A DNA stretch of 13,661 nucleotides from Hymenopellis radicata (Eukaryota > Basidiomycota > Agaricomycetes > Agaricales > Physalacriaceae), in contig JADNRX010001145.1 in the NCBI GenBank assembly GCA_015501595.1, positions 1-13,661 on the forward strand, in the 5' to 3' direction. Below the pieces are notes generated by a model. It was given only the letters and a program-made list of their open reading frames with translations. It searched no databases and was not told where the DNA came from. Made by a program: the position numbers and the translations under genes. Shown in pieces: positions 9,733-13,661 of the stretch. Position 1 is the stretch's first letter; every line of letters begins with the position of its first letter.

Positions 9733-9955
9733 CTCCGAGGTAACAAATCACTATAAGATGAATGTCAGTACAACGTCGACCAGTCAAGGGATGCACATGC
9801 CAGAGGTAGTAGACTGTGTAATAGAGTGAATTCGTCGAGTGGAATAGGGGAGAAAGCCTAAGAAGAGTGAATGGGGAGAAATGTGGCGGAAGGAGGAATG
9901 ATTTGAACTCACCAAACTCGCCCCACTTTATACCACACTTTCGTGCACGGACCAT
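9733..9955 (-). pseudogene. Putative first exons of the - strand region
   Basis: A good-looking ATG at 9955 opens MVRARKCGIKWGEFG before the donor at 9912. The next exon, 9733-9857, contains an aromatic, membrane-like frame (SLYYTVYYLWHVHPLTG). The ATG frame enters that exon one base out and meets TGA; the hydrophobic frame is reached only from a different upstream phase. I read this as a start region with a broken or wrongly inferred junction. Confidence 0.25.
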
Positions 9956-10251
9956 CCGATCCTCCGCACGTATTCCAATCCAATTCTCGTCATATCTTTA
10001 CCGCCTAGCCCTAATATTCCGAAAACACGCAATCCAGAATTCAAAGAACGCACCCGAAACGCCGCGCCCAGCCGCGATTCGTAACCATCTAGGTCCCTGA
10101 GCTTGTGTTCCTGAAGTTCCAGCGCTTTTCAGAGCTGGAAGATTGCCTCCAGAGCGCGGTCGGATCGTATACGCCTAAAGAACGCGAAAGACACCCGTAT
10201 CGTGGTGGTATTCCAGTGGTAAGAATGGCGGTCCAAGTCGACTTGCCAAGA
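9956..10251. other. Stretch without a supported gene
   Basis: Short open frames occur on both strands, but none has an ATG in good context together with a domain, a splice partner or a compositional signal. This could be the promoter side of the - strand region that starts near 9955. Confidence 0.4.
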
Positions 10252-10452
10252 TCAAGGCACAATAAGATTGATGGGAGGCGGAGAGAGGCCGCTGGACGCG
10301 GACAACGATGAAGAGAGCGCGAAAGATGGTGGGAGTACGAAAACAAGCCCGTATGCGTCATAGGCACGTGCCGAGCTCGGTCCGAAAATCCCAAGGTCAC
10401 AACTTGACTTTCGACTTTTTCGACATGATTTCTTTCGACATTTTACCGCCAT
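10252..10452 (-). CDS. Possible small basic ORF, unknown product
   Basis: Sixty-six codons starting at an ATG in strong context (AAAATGGCG) at 10452. The N-terminus is lysine-, arginine- and cysteine-rich (MAVKCRKKSCRKSRKSSC), followed by a Ser/Leu-rich hydrophobic half, and it ends at TGA 10252-10254. The first part could resemble a nuclear localisation or RNA-binding stretch, but no family is recognised. It has no intron, unlike everything around it. It could be the first exon of a longer gene, since possible donors occur inside, or a chance ORF. Confidence 0.25.
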   Translation of the reverse strand: MAVKCRKKSCRKSRKSSCDLGIFGPSSARAYDAYGLVFVLPPSFALSSSLSASSGLSPPPINLIVP

Positions 10453-10500
10453 TTTAAAGGTATATGCAGTGCCTTTTAGTGTGCCAAATACATTAATGAA

Positions 10501-10990
10501 TTAGGTTGATATAGGATGGGAAACGGGGAAAAGAACTTGGGATTGATTTCCCAAAGTGGTCAAGTTCGGTTGGTCGATGTCTTGGCGCGTCTCGAAATAG
10601 AACAGGGACCTGTTTGAAGCGAAAGGAACCTGCACGCGATGTTTTGGGGTTCCCAGAAGAGTGGAAGAGAATGGCAGTTCTGGCGCGGTCCACGGCTGGG
10701 CCAGGATCTTGGCGACAATCTGGCATGATGCAATGTTGAATACGGACTCGAGAGGTACAGTACAATCAATCTGAAGATGGTGCACAAACAGATTCTCATC
10801 TGGGACTTGACAAGTGCGACGGGGATGAACAGAGCAAAAAGAGCTGAAACAGGCCACTACGCTGCAGCAACTTTCTTGCACGGGTTCTTCCGATCTTCAA
10901 TATCCTGAATCTCAATAACATCGTCTTCAAACACTTTCTCAATCACTCGCGCGCCACAAAGACATCATTTCCGGCAACTACCTCCGAACT
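10501..10990 (-). pseudogene. Frameshifted protein remnant
   Basis: On the - strand, about 10944-10988 reads VVAGNDVFVARE and then meets TGA. One base later the sequence continues naturally as VIEKVFEDDVIEIQDIEDRK (10946 downward) and NPCKKVAAA before a TAG near 10858-10860. A further open frame (DENLFVHHLQIDCTVPLESV onward) runs to a stop near 10501. Restoring one G at the first break would join two acidic, protein-like segments, which suggests a decayed gene. There is no recognisable family. The continuous ORF at 10501-10881 lacks a convincing ATG, so a coding gene is unlikely. Confidence 0.3.
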
Positions 10991-11217
10991 TCGGCTGTAT
11001 GGCGTGACTCACTTGAGGTTTCCAGGGCGTGCTGCGCATGCCATCAGCACGTCACTATGCCAGCTTGAAGAATTTCCTTTTCTACGATCTTCTGAGTTCT
11101 TCAAGCGTGAATCTGGGAATGAAGACTCAGCTGAGCGCTCAATGTTAACCTCAACTTGAATCGGAAACTTGATGTAACGACCTGAATCTTGCACCATTCT
11201 CTGAGTCCTCCAGAGTA
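10991..11217. other. Stretch without a supported gene
   Basis: A donor-like GTGAGTCAC occurs on the - strand at 11012, but I find no acceptor at a normal distance. Open frames on the - strand here are unsupported by start context or domains. Confidence 0.4.
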
Positions 11218-11270
11218 CATTCCAAAGCCACGGCAGTGTTGGGAAGCAACACTGCCGTAGCTTTGGAATG
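11218..11270. repeat. 24-bp inverted repeat with 5-base loop (hairpin)
   Basis: The left arm 11218-11241 and right arm 11247-11270 are reverse complements except at one position; the loop is 11242-11246 (GGAAG). The mismatch is C:A in + strand RNA but G:U in - strand RNA, so the - strand transcript would pair along all 24 positions. It sits between the - strand remnants and the start of the + strand exon array. Options are a small-RNA precursor, a terminator-like or cruciform structure, or the remnant of a tiny inverted-repeat element. No flanking target duplication is obvious. Confidence 0.85.
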
Positions 11271-11541
11271 CATTTCTGGGGAGATACATAAAAATAGATT
11301 TGAGGAAACTTAATGCGGCTAGACGCGGCCGAGATCGCGGAGGCACTGTTTGTTTGTGGTATGTTTGGCGTGGCAAAAAATTGGACCCTGCACAGTATCC
11401 CTTCTCTCCTTATTACCACCTCGAGAATTTGAGACTCACATTTCCCGCCCACATTTCCCTCTCGCCACCTGTGCTCTGTACTCCACGCCAGGAGCAGGAC
11501 ATTCAGCATGCTGAAGAGCGGTCACCACGCACCTTCTCTCT
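11271..11541 (+). promoter_or_regulatory. Probable start region of the right exon array
   Basis: An A/T-rich stretch (ACATAAAAATAG, about 11285-11296) is followed about 180 bases later by pyrimidine-rich sequence (11400-11470) and then the first donor of the array at 11542. This fits a promoter plus first exon, but no element is definitive. An ATG at 11508 opens only 14 further codons before a TGA in the next exon. Confidence 0.3.
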
Positions 11542-11618
11542 GTAAGTCGCGTCCGCGGTGTCCTCTTCGTGTTTATCGGCTTACTTGTATCCTGGCAGCG
11601 CACTCTTGAGGTCCGAGT

Positions 11619-12106
11619 ATGAGCCAGAACTCGTCCCCGAGGCGTGGTTGCGTTGCTGTCGGCGAGGTGCACGTCGGCAGTGCTCGTGAGCGTGGTGGTG
11701 ATGACCATAAACGGCATCCGGCAAACGCCGACCACGCTTTCCCTCATACCACCACGACCTTGTAAGTCGGTTTCGCGTCGTTTCTAATTATTTCCTCACT
11801 AATTTGACGTCTTCTAGCACTATTCTACTTTCCGTCGCTCTGGATTTCGACTCCGAGCTCAACGTGAACGTTCAACGTGAGTTGAACTCGGTTTACTGCT
11901 TATTGTGACTTACTGATTGAATTTTCACGCAGTTCTTGCGTTGTCGGGTTGTCATAGCGACGCCTCTATGTGCTGCAGGACTACGCCGCGCCGGCGAGCG
12001 ACTATTCGCTGTTCTGTGTTGTCAACACCATCGTGAGTCTCTGGCTTTCTTCTGGATCGTACCCGGTTTCTAATTTACTTTCAGCTATCGTTCATACGTC
12101 TCTTAG
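11619..12106 (+). CDS. Possible spliced ORF at the 5' end of the array
   Basis: From the ATG at 11619 (MSQNSSPRRGCVAVGEVHVG) the frame crosses introns 11762-11817, 11877-11932 and 12033-12084 and stops at TAG 12104-12106, about 107 residues. A short segment after the first junction (FTILLSVALDFDSELNVNVQ) looks protein-like; the rest is Arg/Ser/Thr/Cys-rich. Three in-frame junctions give modest support, but an open frame of this length can arise by chance in this GC-rich sequence. No domain, signal peptide or homologous family is recognised. It does not include any of the well-preserved core repeats. Confidence 0.22.
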
Positions 12107-12219
12107 CGCCACAGCATTGACTTATCACGCTGGCTTTGAACCTGGATCGCGGTATCCGATGCCCCGTCGCTCGCATTTCAAGAATACTTCAACGTCTCGC
12201 GGGCAGTGTTGATCCCGAG

Positions 12220-12535
12220 GTATGTCGCGTTCTTCTGTGCAACTGTTGCATGTTTTTTGATGCATTTTTAGTCCCCAATTTCTGGACCCAGACGCCCGGC
12301 CGGCGAGGCCACCTCTCGCGGGGATTATCCTCATCAACTCGTCTGCAGCCTTGCTGCACCTTCCTCCACGTATCGTTGTCTTCCGACCGCCATGTCGTGT
12401 TCTCAGTGCGTTGATTCATTGTATCCCTGTTGTATTAGCATTTCTGACCAATTGTAGAGGTCAATTTCTACGATAAAGAAGCCTGCCCGGAATGGTGGCG
12501 TAGTCGCGTGTGGAACGACGCACCATTTGCACACG
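12220..12535 (+). repeat. Tandem two-exon unit, copy 1
   Basis: Intron, exon, intron, exon block beginning at a GTATGTCG donor, duplicated directly downstream (12536-12886). Positions 12291-12361 and 12606-12676 differ at only about 5 of 71 bases. In this copy the second exon is short and reads FYDKEACPEWWRSRVWND in one frame. Confidence 0.85.
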
Positions 12536-12886
12536 GTATGTCGTTCGTTTCTGGTGTATCTTTCCCTCATTTCTGACTCAATTTTGGCAGAAATTCTCGA
12601 ACCGAGACGCCCGGCCGGCGAGGCCACCTCTCGCGGGAGTTCTCCTCGCCAACTCGTCTGCAGCCTTGCTGCACCTCCCTCCCAGACGTATCGCTGCCTA
12701 ACGACCACCAGCTCAGGTTCACAGTGCGTTTATTCATTTTTATTGTTGGATTAGCATTCCTGATTCGTTTTATAGGACCATTTCTACGACAAGCAAGCCT
12801 GGCTGAGGCCGCGGCGCCGATGGTGGACACCATTCCAGGGGTAGTCGCGTCGCTCCCGTTCTGGAATGATGCGCTGCTTCACCACG
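12536..12886 (+). repeat. Tandem two-exon unit, copy 2
   Basis: Second copy of 12220-12535. The second exon is about 35 bases longer than in copy 1. It begins in the frame HFYDKQAW but is stopped by TAG; the matching end, FWNDALLHHG, is in another frame. The first exon has an in-frame TAA not present in copy 1. A third GTATGTCG donor at 12887 starts the next unit. Confidence 0.85.
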
Positions 12887-13034
12887 GTATGTCGTTCCTT
12901 TCTGACACACTTTCCCGCCATTTCTGACTCTGTTTTAGTTGAAAATCCTGGACATCGACGCCTGGCCGGCGAGGCCACTTCTCGCAGTGCTTACCGCATT
13001 GGACCGTCGTGCGCAGGATCTTTCCCGCTCCGCC

Positions 13035-13560
13035 ATGGTCTTCACTGACGTACCGCTATCTGGACGACGCAGCAAGGTATTTATTTCGTCCACGGTTTGT
13101 ACGTTCCGGGACCGCGTTCTAACCAAAGTTTTAGCCGATTTTCTCAGACTCAAAAGCCTGGCCGGCGAGGCCACCCCACGCTGCTCGTCCTCGACGGCCT
13201 CGTTATTTCGCCATCGTTGTATCGCCGCCGAGGTTCTCAATATTCAACCGGCAAACTCGGATTGTGTGCCTTCATGCGTGAGTTTCTTTGATTCGACTTT
13301 GTTCACATTTCTGACTCACTTTGCAGGCAAGTTTTCCAGGATCAAAAGCCTGGCGTGCGAGGCCACCCACGTCGCTCGGGTTCAACGCCCTCGTCACATC
13401 GCCGCCGTTGTTGTGCGCCGCGAATGCTTGGAACCTTACGTGAGTTTCCTTTGTTTTGACTTGACCGATATTCGCGTTTCTGACCCCTTTTATAGTCGAA
13501 TTTCCCAGAGTCAGATGCCTGGCCGGCGAGGCCGTGTACGCTGCTCTTCTGGGGGCGTAG
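13035..13560 (+). CDS. Possible spliced ORF through three repeat exons
   Basis: An ATG with strong context (CGCCATGG) at 13035 opens a frame that crosses introns 13077-13134, 13278-13326 and 13440-13495 and ends at TAG 13558-13560, about 120 residues. Because the exons at 13135 and 13327 are 143 and 113 bases long, the GC-rich core is read in a different frame each time: AWPARP, then KPGVRGH, then CLAGEA. This is either a real feature of a rotating-frame repeat protein or, more simply, a sign that the array is not under protein-coding constraint. Confidence 0.15.
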
Positions 13561-13661
13561 CGTTGCCGTCGTCGACTCGGATTCTTCATCGGGCGCGAAC
13601 TTTACCCGCGGCTCGCTTGCGTAAGTTACTTATTTGACTTGAACGCTCAACGCATCTCTAA

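Larger units (their letters stand above)
6021..9955 (-). other. Spliced gene-like region, 18 introns, no continuous frame
   Basis: Reading the - strand, introns are at (plus coordinates) 9858-9912, 9674-9732, 9572-9625, 9487-9538, 9405-9456, 8931-8981, 8622-8681, 8325-8373, 8027-8084, 7924-7980, 7711-7764, 7411-7462, 7107-7161, 6868-6919, 6699-6755, 6387-6438, 6213-6269 and 6021-6069. They are 49-60 bases long, begin GTATGT, GTAAGT, GTGAGT, GTACGT or close variants, and end in AG. Several have perfect branch sites, such as TACTAACC in 8622-8681, GCTAACC in 8931-8981 and GGACTAACG in 6699-6755. Exons range from 30 bases (9457-9486) to over 400. Many hold protein-like segments, but the frames do not join through consecutive junctions. 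Probably two or more tandem genes, decayed or imperfectly modelled. A spliced non-coding RNA is the alternative. Individual boundaries may be off by a few bases. Confidence 0.6.
11542..13661 (+). repeat. Right repeat-exon array, at least 12 introns, runs off the edge
   Basis: Introns: 11542-11598, 11762-11817, 11877-11932, 12033-12084, 12220-12271, 12406-12459, 12536-12590, 12724-12775, 12887-12938, 13077-13134, 13278-13326, 13440-13495, then a donor at 13621. All are GT..AG and 49-58 bases, most with a CTGAC or CTAAC branch site (typically TTTCTGACTC) shortly before the acceptor. From 12272 the exons are repeats: 12272-12405, 12460-12535, 12591-12723, 12776-12886, 12939-13076, 13135-13277, 13327-13439, 13496-13620. 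Core GCCTGGCCGGCGAGGCC copies: 12294-12310, 12609-12625, 12960-12976, 13156-13172, 13348-13364, 13517-13533; decayed ones near 11985, 12481 and 12797. The core starts 21 bases after the acceptor in most exons (22 and 18 in two). Exon lengths are mostly not multiples of three. The product is unknown: spliced non-coding RNA or repeat protein. Confidence 0.8.

Noticed and set aside
11218..11270. Miniature inverted-repeat transposon
   Set aside because: The whole element would be 53 bases with a 5-base loop, and I see no flanking target-site duplication or second copy in the window. It is kept as a hairpin only.
12294..13533. CRISPR array (regularly spaced short repeats)
   Set aside because: Spacing varies from about 150 to 350 bases, the repeats lie inside exon-like sequence next to splice sites, and the host is a fungus.
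12960..13533. Cloning-linker contamination (GGCCNNNNNGGCC is an SfiI site)
   Set aside because: The core appears inside longer homologous, diverged units with natural variants, and its central five bases do not match the common cDNA linkers as I remember them.
12190..13590. Several - strand ORFs across the right array
   Set aside because: The GC-rich core is stop-free in all six frames, which creates such ORFs. All intron signals in this region point to + strand transcription.
12939..13637. Uninterrupted 232-codon + strand frame through the right array
   Set aside because: It runs straight through introns 13077-13134, 13278-13326 and 13440-13495, all of which have good donors, branch sites and acceptors. 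It begins with TTG, directly after an acceptor.

Overview
The window comes from a filamentous basidiomycete (probably Agaricomycotina). The evidence is a Set1-type histone methyltransferase gene broken by introns of only 44-53 bases, with GT..AG ends and CTRAY-like branch sites. The same short-intron grammar recurs across the whole window. No rRNA, tRNA, CRISPR array or recognisable transposon was seen.

Layout. (1) 1-955, + strand: a chain of short exons and 47-66 base introns, three of whose exons carry a GC-rich core, GCCTGGCCGGCGAGGCC, or a decayed form of it. (2) 1203-5591, + strand: SET1, seven exons, intact from a proline-rich N-terminus to the post-SET domain. Only its start codon is unresolved. 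(3) 5592-6020: T-rich 3' flank between converging transcription units. (4) 6021-9955, - strand: 18 consecutive good introns of 49-60 bases. The exons hold protein-like stretches, some membrane-like, but no continuous frame, so this looks like decayed or rapidly changing spliced genes. It contains a duplicated 83-base block that can fold. (5) 9956-11217: mostly unassigned, with weak - strand protein remnants. (6) 11218-11270: a nearly perfect 24-bp inverted repeat with a 5-base loop. (7) 11542-13661, + strand: at least 12 introns and 13 exons. From 12220 onward it is a true tandem exon-intron repeat, with the GC-rich core placed almost always 21 bases after the 3' splice site. The array runs off the right edge, and the exon at the left edge of the window is a recognisable copy of the last complete exon at the right edge.

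How the parts relate. SET1 would act in COMPASS to methylate histone H3 lysine 4. Nothing links its function to the surrounding arrays. The arrays are the unusual part: splice sites, branch sites and the acceptor-to-core distance are kept, while exon lengths (often not multiples of three) and in-frame stops break every long reading frame I tried. They could be a spliced long non-coding RNA built of exon satellites, or a repeat-protein gene family that is fast-changing or decaying. RNA-seq would decide. All statements rest on reading the sequence by eye; no database search was run.
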